From Gracilimonas sp964505215 (GTDB lineage Bacteria > Bacteroidota > Rhodothermia > Balneolales > Balneolaceae): a stretch of 34,008 nt of DNA. The notes beneath the pieces are model-generated. The model did not search any database. It had not been told where the DNA came from and worked only from the letters and a program-made list of their open reading frames with translations. Positions within the stretch are counted from its first letter, which is position 1, and every line of letters starts with the position of its first letter. Positions 16,208 through 24,951 of this stretch are shown here, piece by piece. The stretch spans positions 1 to 34,008 of the forward strand of contig CAZDGU010000019.1 of assembly GCA_964505215.1 (NCBI GenBank), read 5' to 3'. The translations under genes were made by a program, and so were the position numbers.

Positions 16208-17374
16208 ATGAAAGTACTGATCTACGCTACTACCTTTGGCGCAGACCTGTTAAGTTTTACGAAATATCTTACCGAAGAAACTGACTCTGAGGTAAAAGTT
16301 TTGTTAGATAATGCAGATAAGTTTAGGGAAGAGGGTATTATTGATTATTGGGATTTAAACATAGAGCTTTATGATTCCAATAAAATCACTTTAATTCGGG
16401 GTATTAAAGGCTTTTCACCGGATATAACTATCATGGATAATAATATTCCGTTGCGTAAACTCAGTCCAAAAGGGCTGATGCTATGGCACGGATACGGCTG
16501 GAAAGGTCCAAATGATGAAGAAGAGTTTAAATGGATTCATCGTAATATCCGCCTTTCCTGGGGAAATATGAAAGAACCGAATCCGGATATTAAATGGCAG
16601 TGTTTTGGTCCTATAGATTTTAAACACCGGACTGAAATTAGCGGATTTCACCCCGAAAATTGCATTACAGTAGGCTCGGCCAGCCACGATTATCTTCAAA
16701 AAGAAATTCCAAAAACCAAGCTCCAGCCATATTATCCTTTTGACGTAGTGAACCGTAAAACCGTGCTGATAGCACCAACATGGCACTATGGTGAGGTGTT
16801 TTCGCATTGGGGTGATGAGGAAGAAGTTTTCGACCGATTGCTAACCTCACTGAATAACAAAAATGTAAATGTGATTCTGCGTTTGCACGATTCATTTCGG
16901 TTTGAGCATCATTATTTAGAGTTTTTGCAAAACCTGGAAACCCGCTACGATAACGTACTTTTAAAATTCAAAGACCATCATCCCGACAATTATTTAGACC
17001 TTAAAGTGGCCGACCTACTGGTTACCAACTTTAGCAGTATTGCCAACTTATTTTATGCTACTAAACGACCCACAGTGCATATATATCCCGTAAAGAGTAA
17101 GGATGAATCGTTTATGTGGCTGAATAAAACCGTGTTCGGTATTCGTAAAAAAAAGGTAGATTCCATTAAGTTTATCTGGAAATATCCGCCCGAAGATAAC
17201 GGAGGCTTTTTAGCGCGAAATTACGACATGATGATGGAGCAAATTGAAGAAGGGTTGGCTAATCCCGATTGCTGTGCCGATAAAGCCCAGCAGTATTTAG
17301 ATAAACACATGTTAGGAGCTGACGGCAAAAACTGCGAGCGCATTTGGACTTCTATCCAAGAGCTGGTAGGCTAA
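16208..17374 (+). CDS. CDP-glycerol glycerophosphotransferase-like enzyme (TagF/PF04464-type)
   Basis: This 388-residue cytoplasmic GT-B-type enzyme shares several PF04464 signatures: LWHGYGWKG (family 'lwHGt..K'), ITVGSASHDYL ('v.G.pr.D.l'), LIAPTWH ('yaPTwR') and ADLLVTNFSSIANLFYATKRPTVHI ('aDvLITDySS..fDf....kPii'). Known members move glycerol-phosphate or ribitol-phosphate from CDP-alcohols onto surface polymers. No CDP-glycerol-forming gene is near, but a CDP-inositol-forming gene is (22469-23209), so the donor is open to question. It heads a run with two sulfotransferases (41 bp and then 14 bp gaps). The substrate is not determinable from sequence. Confidence 0.65.
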   Translation: MKVLIYATTFGADLLSFTKYLTEETDSEVKVLLDNADKFREEGIIDYWDLNIELYDSNKITLIRGIKGFSPDITIMDNNIPLRKLSPKGLMLWHGYGWKGPNDEEEFKWIHRNIRLSWGNMKEPNPDIKWQCFGPIDFKHRTEISGFHPENCITVGSASHDYLQKEIPKTKLQPYYPFDVVNRKTVLIAPTWHYGEVFSHWGDEEEVFDRLLTSLNNKNVNVILRLHDSFRFEHHYLEFLQNLETRYDNVLLKFKDHHPDNYLDLKVADLLVTNFSSIANLFYATKRPTVHIYPVKSKDESFMWLNKTVFGIRKKKVDSIKFIWKYPPEDNGGFLARNYDMMMEQIEEGLANPDCCADKAQQYLDKHMLGADGKNCERIWTSIQELVG

Positions 17375-17415
17375 TATGCAGTACGTTATCTTTCATTTAA
17401 CTTTGTGGATTACCA

Positions 17416-18420
17416 TTGATCAGTAACATCACACAACAAAGCCTGAAAGCTACTGAAGAACGGTTTTTTTTCATTTTGGGAACCAGCCGTTCGGGTTCAA
17501 CGCTTTTGCAAAGCATGGTGAATTCTCATTCCAAAATGGTAATTCCTCCCGAAACACACTTTTTCCATTCAGCCCGAAATCTCATTCGTCAGTTTGGACG
17601 CGCGTCCGACAAAGAACGGTTTGCAGAGAAGCTGTTGTCTTTTTGGTATGATGAGAAAACAAGAATTCGTGATTTAGGTCTTTCCGGGGGAGATGTGCAG
17701 CGTGCGGCAAAGCAGCTGAGCATCAGCCATCCGGTTGATTTATTTACGCTTCAGCTCACGATGTACAGAATGTTGCGCCAAAAAGAAATTGTGGGGGAGA
17801 AAACTCCACGTCATATTTTGCACGTTCCGGAAATTTTAAAGGCGTATCCCAAAGCAAAAATCATTTCCATGTTTCGGGACCCACGTGCAACGGCCTATTC
17901 TGAAATTAAAGCCCATTTCGGTTCTCCATCGGTTATAGTAACCACAAAACGATGGAAAAGATATGTGCAAATGCATGAAAAGCTCTCACGGGAATTACCC
18001 AAAGCTCAGTATATGATGTTAAGATATCAGGAGCTTATTGATGATCCCAAGCGCACTTTACAGGAAGTATGCGACTTTCTGGAAGTAGATTTTGAACCTG
18101 CTATGCTGGAGTATTATAACCGTGACGAGAAAGGTTTTGCCGCCGGGGAGCAGTCATGGAAAAAGGGAACGCTAAAGCCTATTCAAAAAGGTAAAAATAC
18201 CGAATGGAAAAAGGAGCTTTCTCCATGGCAGGTTTCGCTGGTTGAGCAAACGGCCGGCGAACAACTCAATACATTAGATTATGCTAAGCTGGGTGAAGGC
18301 CTTTCTTTTCCCAAAAACCGGTATTATTGGTGCCTGGATTACAGTAAATCAATTTGGGCAACGCTAAGCGGAGCTCGCGAAGAAGGATATACAGAACCCA
18401 CAAAACTAACTTTCAAATAA
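17416..18420 (+). CDS. Sulfotransferase family protein (first of a tandem pair)
   Basis: This 334-residue enzyme probably transfers sulfate from PAPS to a glycan, lipid or protein. The 5'-phosphosulfate loop is GTSRSGST at residues 22-29, followed by LLQSMVNSHSKMVIPPETHFF. The 3'-phosphate site is IISMFRDPRATAYSEIKAHFG. The start is TTG at 17416: an in-frame stop at 17398-17400 blocks extension, and the next Met falls after the PAPS loop. The neighbour 14 bp downstream is another sulfotransferase with a different sequence. With the CDP-alcohol transferase-like gene upstream, this points to decoration of a surface polymer. Confidence 0.85.
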   Translation: MISNITQQSLKATEERFFFILGTSRSGSTLLQSMVNSHSKMVIPPETHFFHSARNLIRQFGRASDKERFAEKLLSFWYDEKTRIRDLGLSGGDVQRAAKQLSISHPVDLFTLQLTMYRMLRQKEIVGEKTPRHILHVPEILKAYPKAKIISMFRDPRATAYSEIKAHFGSPSVIVTTKRWKRYVQMHEKLSRELPKAQYMMLRYQELIDDPKRTLQEVCDFLEVDFEPAMLEYYNRDEKGFAAGEQSWKKGTLKPIQKGKNTEWKKELSPWQVSLVEQTAGEQLNTLDYAKLGEGLSFPKNRYYWCLDYSKSIWATLSGAREEGYTEPTKLTFK

Positions 18421-18434
18421 ATTTAGAGTAACAC

Positions 18435-19331
18435 ATGTCAGTATTTAAAAAAATTGGGAACCAAGTAATTGCATTGTCGGATGCAATGGGGTTTGAGCGC
18501 CGTGATCTTCGTGCAGATTTAGGAATGCCTTGGGATTATGTGAAAAGCAAAATTTTAAATACTCACTTTAAGTGGGATTATGATGAAATTGAGCGCTACT
18601 GCATGTTTATCGGTTATCCGCGAAGCGGGCATACGCTGGTAGGTTCGCTGCTGGATGCTCATCCCGATGTGGTTATTTCTCATGAGCTGGATGCGTTGCG
18701 TTATCTGAGAGCCGGTTTTAGCCGGGAGCAAATATTCAGCCTTATTTTACATAAAGACAAAGTATTTACCGGAAAAGGGCGAGAGTGGACAGGCTACGAT
18801 TATGCGCTGGAAGGCTTATGGCAGGGACGTTATCGCAATTTGAAAGTGATTGGTGATAAAAAGGGAGGCGGGTCTTCACGTCATTTGCAAGCCAAACCTG
18901 ATATCATCAAGAAGTTAAAAGAAACGGTTCAGCTTCCCATTAAACTGATTCACATTGTTCGGCATCCGCTGGATAATATTGCAACTCACAAAAGAAAATG
19001 GTCGGTTCAACCCACGTTACAAGAAGCCATAGACAGCTATTTTAAAAGGGTTGAAGCTAATGCAAAGTTACAGGCTGAAGTGGAAGAACATGAATGGTGT
19101 GAGCTTTCGCACGAGGCTTTTATTGAAAATCCCGAAAAAGCGCTGACTACTCTGATTGAATTTTTAGAGGTAGAACCTTATCCCGAGTACATTCAGTCAG
19201 CGGCTAAAAAAGTGTTTAAATCACCTTCAAACAGCCGTAATAAAATTGAATGGCCGCAGGAGATGATTGATCAGGTAGCGGAAAGAAGTCAGAAGTATGA
19301 CTTTTTAAAGGACTACGAGTTTACCGTTTAG
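18435..19331 (+). CDS. Sulfotransferase domain protein (second of a tandem pair)
   Basis: This 298-residue protein has a PAPS-binding loop GYPRSGHT at residues 60-67, followed by LVGSLLDAHPDVVISHELDA. The 3'-phosphate region is IHIVRHPLDNIATHKRKW. A 55-residue N-terminal segment precedes the PAPS loop. Little sequence is shared with the preceding sulfotransferase beyond these motifs, so it is not a recent duplicate and probably has a different acceptor. The run of + strand genes ends here. ACCGTTTA (19323-19330) and TAAACGGT (19336-19343) form an 8-bp hairpin overlapping the stop, but no T tract follows. Confidence 0.82.
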   Translation: MSVFKKIGNQVIALSDAMGFERRDLRADLGMPWDYVKSKILNTHFKWDYDEIERYCMFIGYPRSGHTLVGSLLDAHPDVVISHELDALRYLRAGFSREQIFSLILHKDKVFTGKGREWTGYDYALEGLWQGRYRNLKVIGDKKGGGSSRHLQAKPDIIKKLKETVQLPIKLIHIVRHPLDNIATHKRKWSVQPTLQEAIDSYFKRVEANAKLQAEVEEHEWCELSHEAFIENPEKALTTLIEFLEVEPYPEYIQSAAKKVFKSPSNSRNKIEWPQEMIDQVAERSQKYDFLKDYEFTV

Positions 19332-19502
19332 TTAATAAACGGTAATTCGTTGACAACATCTTCCGGTCCTGACTTCCGGGTTAAACGGGCTGAATGAAGC
19401 TGTATGTTCAGAATATAAAAGACCGAGGGGAACCGGAAGTTTCGTCATGCGTTACGAACGGACGTACTTAACGAGGCTAAACCACAAGGCTTTTTGCAGT
19501 CG

Positions 19503-20939
19503 CTATTTTCTTATAGCCTGAATGGCGGGTTTTTCCCTAAACCAAATTACGGCAGCTGTTATGCTGAATACAAAAACTGAGGCTAAGGCCACGGCTAAGA
19601 TGCCGGTGTCTTCAAAAAACTGGGTGATAGTGAACCGAACCAGATAGGCAAATGCCGCTAATGGAATGAGTGTGGTGAACGCAGTAATGCTTTTTAATCC
19701 AAACTCCCATGCGTTGGTTTCGGTGAGCTTAGCTCCAAAATAAACGAGAACCAGCGAGGCTAATGGGTAGATTGTAAGCCAAACTAATGCTACGGCCATC
19801 ATGCTAAACTGAGATGCAATTAAAAAGCCGGTCGGAAGCAGGATTGCGTTCACGGTAGCGAAGTAGAAGATGAACTTAGCCTGACCTTTCGCATTAATCA
19901 GTTTAGGCAACAGTGTAACCAGGCACTGAATGATGCCCACCGCAACAAAAATACGCATGTATGGCACAGCATCCATCCATTTCTCATATCCTACCAATGG
20001 AAGAAACCAGTCGATATAGGTTCCGATAATTACCATCACGGTTCCAACCAAAAGCATACTGGCCCGAGACATAGTGTAAAAGTAATTTCTAAGCCGGGGA
20101 ATTTGGTGCTGAAGTTTAGCAAAAGCAGGATAAGCTACCCGGTTAATTACGCTCGACAACTCCTTCACCGTATCAAAAACCAAGCGGTAGGCGAATGAGT
20201 AAATTCCCACTAATTCCATAGAAAAGAACTTTCCGATAATGAGGAAGTCTGCGTTCATGTACATCTTTTGAAAAAAGTTTGAACCCGTGGTGTATAAACC
20301 AAACTCGATAAGGTGTTTTACTTGCTTATAATTGTATCTGAACTTTGGCCAATATGGCTTAAAAACCATGCAGAAAAGCATTTGCCCAACTTTGTTGGCC
20401 AGCTCTGCCAGTATAATTGCCCAAGCGCCCCAGCCGGTGTAGGCCAGATAAATCATGAGTCCTGCAGAGGAGGCGAGCGCAACGTTATCGCTGATGGCCA
20501 GTTTTTTAAATTCCAGTTCGCGCATCATCAGCTTGCTCGAAATCATATAAAAGCTAAAAACGATAATAGCTAACATATACACTCTAATCATGGCCGAGAG
20601 TACAGGAGTGTCATAAAAAGCGGCTATAAAAGGAGCGGCAACATAAATAAGGCCATATACTACAACAGAAAGCAAAAAGCTGGTCCAGAACAAAGAGTCA
20701 ACCTGAGTTCGTCCAATCCGTTTTTCTTGTACCAAGGCGGTTCCCAGGCCTAATTCAGTAAGAGCTTTTGTAGTGCTGAAGAAAGCTAAGGCAAGAGCAG
20801 CAATCCCAAACTGTTCTTCCGAAATAACTTTTAAGGTATAGAAGAGAGCCACTGCATTTAATAACCGCGCCGTTACCGATCCTGCTCCGCTGTATAACAC
20901 AGAAGAAGCTACACGGCGGGCAAAAGAACTATCGCTCAT
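19503..20939 (-). CDS. Wzx-like oligosaccharide flippase (MVF/MOP superfamily)
   Basis: This 478-residue polytopic protein has about 12-14 hydrophobic helices. The opening (ASSVLYSGAGSVTARLLNAV) and FKPYWPKFRYNYKQVKHLIEFGLYTTGS are typical of the polysaccharide-biosynthesis flippase family (PF13440). Members flip lipid-linked oligosaccharide units across the inner membrane for capsule or O-antigen assembly. It is encoded convergently to the sulfotransferases and divergently from the inositol phosphate synthase gene. A flippase next to sulfotransferases and inositol-phosphate enzymes supports an exported modified glycan. No Wzy or Wzz gene is present here. Confidence 0.85.
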   Translation of the reverse strand: MSDSSFARRVASSVLYSGAGSVTARLLNAVALFYTLKVISEEQFGIAALALAFFSTTKALTELGLGTALVQEKRIGRTQVDSLFWTSFLLSVVVYGLIYVAAPFIAAFYDTPVLSAMIRVYMLAIIVFSFYMISSKLMMRELEFKKLAISDNVALASSAGLMIYLAYTGWGAWAIILAELANKVGQMLFCMVFKPYWPKFRYNYKQVKHLIEFGLYTTGSNFFQKMYMNADFLIIGKFFSMELVGIYSFAYRLVFDTVKELSSVINRVAYPAFAKLQHQIPRLRNYFYTMSRASMLLVGTVMVIIGTYIDWFLPLVGYEKWMDAVPYMRIFVAVGIIQCLVTLLPKLINAKGQAKFIFYFATVNAILLPTGFLIASQFSMMAVALVWLTIYPLASLVLVYFGAKLTETNAWEFGLKSITAFTTLIPLAAFAYLVRFTITQFFEDTGILAVALASVFVFSITAAVIWFREKPAIQAIRK

Positions 20940-21111
20940 AGCCAGTGGAAATTCATGAGATTAGTGAGGTTTTATTTAGGAATTTACAGAAGGTCAAATA
21001 TAGGGTTAACTGAAGGGAATTGAAATCAAATATCGGTTGCTTTTCAATTTAAGAGGTTTTGTGGAACTTAAATTAAATCCTTACATAACATGCACAAGTT
21101 CCGTATATTTT

Positions 21112-21126
21112 GAGAATAAAATTCTC
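21112..21126 (+). promoter_or_regulatory. Short palindrome in the inositol phosphate synthase leader
   Basis: GAGAAT (21112-21117) and ATTCTC (21121-21126) are perfect inverted repeats around AAA, 20 bp before the ATG at 21146. They could be a small hairpin or a half-site operator. The support is only the symmetry and the position. Confidence 0.25.
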
Positions 21127-21145
21127 CATTATTAAAAAGTTAAGG

Positions 21146-22465
21146 ATGTCAAAAAATAATAGTAAATCATCACCAAAAGGTAAATTATTAGTATTAACGC
21201 CTGGTATGGGAGCGGTTGCTACTACCTTTATAGCCGGAGTTGAGTCTATAAGAAAGGGCTTGACAAAACCCATTGGGTCGTTAACTCAAATGCAAACCAT
21301 TCGATTAGGAGCCAGGTCTGAAAACAGAAACCCGTTGGTTAAAGATTTTCTGCCCCTTGCCGATTTGGAAGATCTCACTTTTGGAGGGTGGGATGTGAAG
21401 CCGGAAAATGTGTACGATGCTTGTGTTCACTCCAAAGTACTTAAAGCACAAGATTTAGATCCTATTGCTGATTTTTTGAAAACCATCAAACCAATGTCAG
21501 CCGCTTTTGAGCAAAAGTATGTGAAAAAGCTTGATGGCCCTAATGTGAAAGATTTCACTACTAAGAAGGACTTAGCTGAACAATTGCGCGAAGATATTCG
21601 CAACCGAATGAAAGAAACCGGAGCCGAGCGTGCCGTGATGGTATGGTGTGGTTCAACAGAAGTGTATCAGTCGCCAGCCGACTGCCACATGTCTATTGAA
21701 GCATTCGAAAAAGGAATGGAAGAAAACCATGAGTCCATTTCTCCTTCACAGCTATACGCTTACGCTGCAATTAAAGAGGGCGTTCCGTATGCAAACGGTG
21801 CTCCAAACTTATCAGCAGATTTTCCCGCACTGATTGAACTTGCTGAGAAAAATGGCGTTCCAATTGCAGGTAAAGACTTCAAAACCGGCCAAACGTTAAT
21901 GAAAACCATTTTAGCACCGGGCTTTAAAACCCGAATGTTAGGTATTGAGGGCTGGTTCTCAACCAATATCTTAGGAAACAGAGACGGTGAAGTACTGGAC
22001 GACCCGGAAAGCTTCAAATCTAAAGAAGTTACCAAAGCCGGTGTGCTGGATACCATTCTACAGCCCGATACGTACCAGGATCTCTACAAAGATTTATACC
22101 ATAAAGTACGTATTAATTACTATCCACCGCGTGGAGACGAGAAAGAAGGCTGGGATAACATTGATATCTTTGGCTGGATGGGATACCCAATGCAGATTAA
22201 AGTAGATTTTCTCTGCCGCGATTCCATTTTAGCTGCACCTATTGTTTTAGACTTGGCGCTATTTTTAGATCTTGCCATGCGTCAGGGTAAAAAAGGTATT
22301 CAGGAATGGCTCAGTTTTTATTTCAAGAGCCCGCAGGTAGAAGATGGTCACGTACAGGAGCATGATATTTTTATCCAGCATTTCCGACTCAAAAACACCT
22401 TGCGTGTAATGGGTGGGGAAGAGCCTGTAACGCACTTATCTGAGAATTACGATACGTATAAATAA
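21146..22465 (+). CDS. ino1: Inositol-3-phosphate (myo-inositol-1-phosphate) synthase
   Basis: This NAD-dependent enzyme converts glucose 6-phosphate to inositol 1-phosphate, the only de novo route to inositol. It is 439 residues from ATG 21146, which is preceded by AAGG; an upstream TTG at 21110 would add 12 residues with no family support. The N-terminal Rossmann start is LLVLTPGMGAVATTFIAGVE. Diagnostic family blocks are GVPIAGKDFKTGQTLMKT and STNILGNRDGEVLDD...KSKEVTK, which hold the active-site lysines. The cytidylyltransferase gene follows 3 bases after the stop, so the two form an operon feeding CDP-inositol. The divergent flippase gene lies 206 bp upstream. Confidence 0.95.
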   Translation: MSKNNSKSSPKGKLLVLTPGMGAVATTFIAGVESIRKGLTKPIGSLTQMQTIRLGARSENRNPLVKDFLPLADLEDLTFGGWDVKPENVYDACVHSKVLKAQDLDPIADFLKTIKPMSAAFEQKYVKKLDGPNVKDFTTKKDLAEQLREDIRNRMKETGAERAVMVWCGSTEVYQSPADCHMSIEAFEKGMEENHESISPSQLYAYAAIKEGVPYANGAPNLSADFPALIELAEKNGVPIAGKDFKTGQTLMKTILAPGFKTRMLGIEGWFSTNILGNRDGEVLDDPESFKSKEVTKAGVLDTILQPDTYQDLYKDLYHKVRINYYPPRGDEKEGWDNIDIFGWMGYPMQIKVDFLCRDSILAAPIVLDLALFLDLAMRQGKKGIQEWLSFYFKSPQVEDGHVQEHDIFIQHFRLKNTLRVMGGEEPVTHLSENYDTYK

Positions 22466-22468
22466 TTG

Positions 22469-23209
22469 ATGCCTGATATTCAAAGCAAAAAAACAGGCGT
22501 AATATTAGCGGCCGGTTTCGGCTCGCGTTTAGCAGGAGCTGATACCGAAACACACTTAAAACCGCTTACTTCGGTAGGCGGTGTGCCGCTTATCTATCGA
22601 ACTATAAACAGCCTTAAAACAGCCGGGTGCCACAAAGTTGTTGTTGTACTCGGCTATGGCTTCGAGGAAATTAAGAACGATATTCTTGAGTCTTATACCG
22701 ATGATTTTACCGTAGAGTTTGCCCAGAACGAACGTTACGATCTCAGTAACGGCGTTTCTGTTCTTGCAGCAGCTCCTTTTATTGAAGGTAATTTCATTTT
22801 GACTATGGCTGACCACATCCTTTCTGACGAAATGATGCACTTAGCTCGCCGTCATCAGCCGGCTCCGGAAGGCGCAACCCTGCTGGTCGATTACAAAATA
22901 GACTCTATTTTTGACATGGACGATGCCACTAAAGTATTATCCAAAGACGACAAAATAGAGCAAATAGGGAAGCAAATTGACACCTATAACTGTATAGATA
23001 CCGGCGTTTTTGTGTGTACAGAAGGCCTGCTGGATGAAATTAACCGGGTGTATAAAGTAAAGCAGGATGCTTCTTTATCTGATGGAGTTCAAGCTTTAGC
23101 CAATGCCGGAAATATGTTTACCTTAGATATCGGTGATGCTTTTTGGCAAGATGTGGATACACCCGAAATGCTTGCACATGCCGAAAAAGTATTAGCTGCC
23201 AAGGTTTAA
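22469..23209 (+). CDS. Probable CTP:inositol-1-phosphate cytidylyltransferase (NTP-transferase)
   Basis: This 246-residue enzyme has an NTP-transferase fold and probably makes CDP-inositol from CTP and inositol 1-phosphate. The nucleotide loop is GVILAAGFGSRLAG. A metal-binding Asp occurs in FILTMADHILSD. The tail KIEQIGKQIDTYNCIDTGVFV...FWQDVDTPEMLAHAEKVL resembles the IPCT domain of archaeal and Thermotoga bifunctional IPCT/DIPPS proteins as I remember them. Here the domain stands alone: the CDP-alcohol phosphotransferase half is missing. The ATG at 22469 sits 3 bases after the inositol phosphate synthase stop; the TTG just before it is not needed. Another sugar or alcohol phosphate substrate is possible, but the operon partner favours inositol. 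Confidence 0.78.
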   Translation: MPDIQSKKTGVILAAGFGSRLAGADTETHLKPLTSVGGVPLIYRTINSLKTAGCHKVVVVLGYGFEEIKNDILESYTDDFTVEFAQNERYDLSNGVSVLAAAPFIEGNFILTMADHILSDEMMHLARRHQPAPEGATLLVDYKIDSIFDMDDATKVLSKDDKIEQIGKQIDTYNCIDTGVFVCTEGLLDEINRVYKVKQDASLSDGVQALANAGNMFTLDIGDAFWQDVDTPEMLAHAEKVLAAKV

Positions 23210-23243
23210 AAAGCCACTCAGTTTTAGATTTTTCGCTTAGCTA

Positions 23244-24281
23244 TTATTTGGTCACTAAATAATAGTAATAGCCGGGCATGCTATGGTTAATCTCAATGGT
23301 GCCATTCAGTTCTACAAGCTCTCCAACTACACGTTTGGCCAGAAATTTTGCAATACCGCCTAATTCATTAATTATGGAATAGGTGTTTAAATGCTTCTTA
23401 ACCCGAATATTCAGGACCTCGGTTTGGTAAGGTTTAATGGCAACATAAGAGTCTAACTCAGAAACATGCTTATCTTTTTCCATTCGCCGGATATATGCGG
23501 GCGTCATTAAAAACTCAATTCCTTTCCGGTATCCCACACCATAACCGATGGGATCTGCTTTTTTAAGAGTTAAAAAGTGAAAGTAATACCCATCTTGGGT
23601 ATCACCGGCCTTTACTCTGTAGCTGCGATCTATAATATCGGTTGACAGGCTGTTTTGATAAATATGATCCATATAGCCGGTTCCGTTTACTTTTACAGTA
23701 TCACCGTTAATGGCTACAAAGCCTTTTACGTTGGCGTGGGGGATTAGAAGAGACAGCCCAATTTCATTTCCACCGGACTTATAAACGCCATCACCCAATA
23801 CTTTACCGGCTGCAATATCATAAAAGGTGAGATCCACATCATACTGAATACCGTCTTTGGTGTTGTGGAAAAACAGACGATGCGTATCATCGAAGCTTCC
23901 TTTTGCCCAAAATGGCCGCTCAGGATGCAGTCGAATATAATTGCTGTCCGGCTCCACAATTAGCGTATTGGGATTGTATTCTTTGTTAACCACATAGGTA
24001 TTTCCATCTTTCCAGCTAACGGAAAGGTTGGCACCGGTTACCCGGCCTTTAAAAGAACCAAAATCGTTAATTGAAAATGTATAAACCACCTGCATCCCGT
24101 TATCGAACTGCATTTGGTACGTCCAGAGCTCGTTATAATATTTAGAAGACAAATTTTTAGCTTCGAACTGCTCTGCACCGGCCTGTTTAAAACTCCCGGT
24201 AGGATACTCAACATGCTGGGCGTTCAAACCAATAGGTAACAGCAATATTAATGAAATAAAAAGCCGAAATATTTGATTCAT
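23244..24281 (-). CDS. Secreted protein with CrtC/Svf1-like (lipocalin-related) features
   Basis: This 345-residue protein has a clear signal peptide (FRLFISLILLLPIGLNAQ, about 5-22) and is otherwise rich in beta strands. The segment NGTGYMDHIYQN, midway through and following a stretch of strands, recalls the 'GxGYxDHxxG' motif of the carotenoid 1,2-hydratase (CrtC)/Svf1/AttH-like double-lipocalin family. That assignment is tentative. It would be periplasmic or surface-exposed and may bind a hydrophobic ligand. It converges on the inositol operon with a 34-bp gap and is divergent from the MMPL exporter gene across a 670-bp gap. No catalytic residues can be assigned. Confidence 0.6.
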   Translation of the reverse strand: MNQIFRLFISLILLLPIGLNAQHVEYPTGSFKQAGAEQFEAKNLSSKYYNELWTYQMQFDNGMQVVYTFSINDFGSFKGRVTGANLSVSWKDGNTYVVNKEYNPNTLIVEPDSNYIRLHPERPFWAKGSFDDTHRLFFHNTKDGIQYDVDLTFYDIAAGKVLGDGVYKSGGNEIGLSLLIPHANVKGFVAINGDTVKVNGTGYMDHIYQNSLSTDIIDRSYRVKAGDTQDGYYFHFLTLKKADPIGYGVGYRKGIEFLMTPAYIRRMEKDKHVSELDSYVAIKPYQTEVLNIRVKKHLNTYSIINELGGIAKFLAKRVVGELVELNGTIEINHSMPGYYYYLVTK

Positions 24282-24951
24282 GTTTTAGGCTTATACAATT
24301 TGGGTGATTATAAAGTTTGGCTTTTGAAATGGTTGAAATCTGCTGAAGCTAAGCTCCACCAATTTGTATATGATTTACTAACTGATTGTATGTATAATTC
24401 GATTTTTGCCAAAAGCTCAGAGTCTGTCAAAGCCGTGTGTACTGTAGATGTTTAAGTTTTATGAAAGAGAAAAACCTTCCAATAAGTTCCGTATATCCAA
24501 CATATTTCTTTAGCATTCCATTTGTTTCAGGCTGATGATCGGATATTATTGATGAACAGTAAATTATTTAAAATCAATGGTTAGCCTTTTCCTACTGTTA
24601 AGCAGGTTTACTTGATGTAGAGTGGTCATTCCTAAATAATTGAAAACGGTTCAAACAGTAAAGTATGCGTAACATAAAGGCTATTGAAAATTAAAAGAGT
24701 GATTAAATACAATGGTAAATCCGAATCACTGGGTAAATTGTGAGTTATATTAAATACGTACGAAAAGGTAATAAATTATTGGAAAAACAGTTATTTTACG
24801 AGCTTGTTTGGATTGAATGTTACAGCACTTTTGTTAAGCCAAAGAAATTTCAAGTTTATTAAAAAACATATTCTTTTTTATACAAAAAAGCTTTTCAAAG
24901 TACATGCAAAACGTTCAGGTGCATGAAATTTTCAGGAATCTTATTATTTAA
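24282..24951. other. 670-bp A/T-rich non-coding gap
   Basis: This is the only gap over 300 bp. It lies between the divergent starts of the secreted CrtC/Svf1-like gene and the MMPL exporter, so it should hold both promoters. It is visibly richer in A and T than the flanking genes, and stops occur in all frames. The longest open stretch (60 codons at 24273-24455, starting with TTG) has no protein-like character. A 7-bp A/T hairpin (CTTTTTT 24873-24879 with AAAAAAG 24884-24890) lies about 60 bp before the MMPL start. I see no tRNA, repeat array or convincing promoter. Confidence 0.6.

Noticed and set aside
23241..23265. Perfect 9-bp inverted repeat CTATTATTT/AAATAATAG between convergent genes
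   Set aside because: It lies over the last codons (YYYLVTK) of the minus-strand gene, and no T tract follows on either strand. Not supported as a terminator.
24273..24455. 60-codon open frame in the 670-bp gap
   Set aside because: TTG start overlapping the divergent gene, no ribosome site, no protein-like pattern.
21096..24496. 13-bp direct repeat AAGTTCCGTATAT at 21096-21108 and 24484-24496, both in non-coding DNA
   Set aside because: Several exact 13-mers are expected by chance in 34 kb, flanks do not match, and the two copies lie at very different distances from starts.
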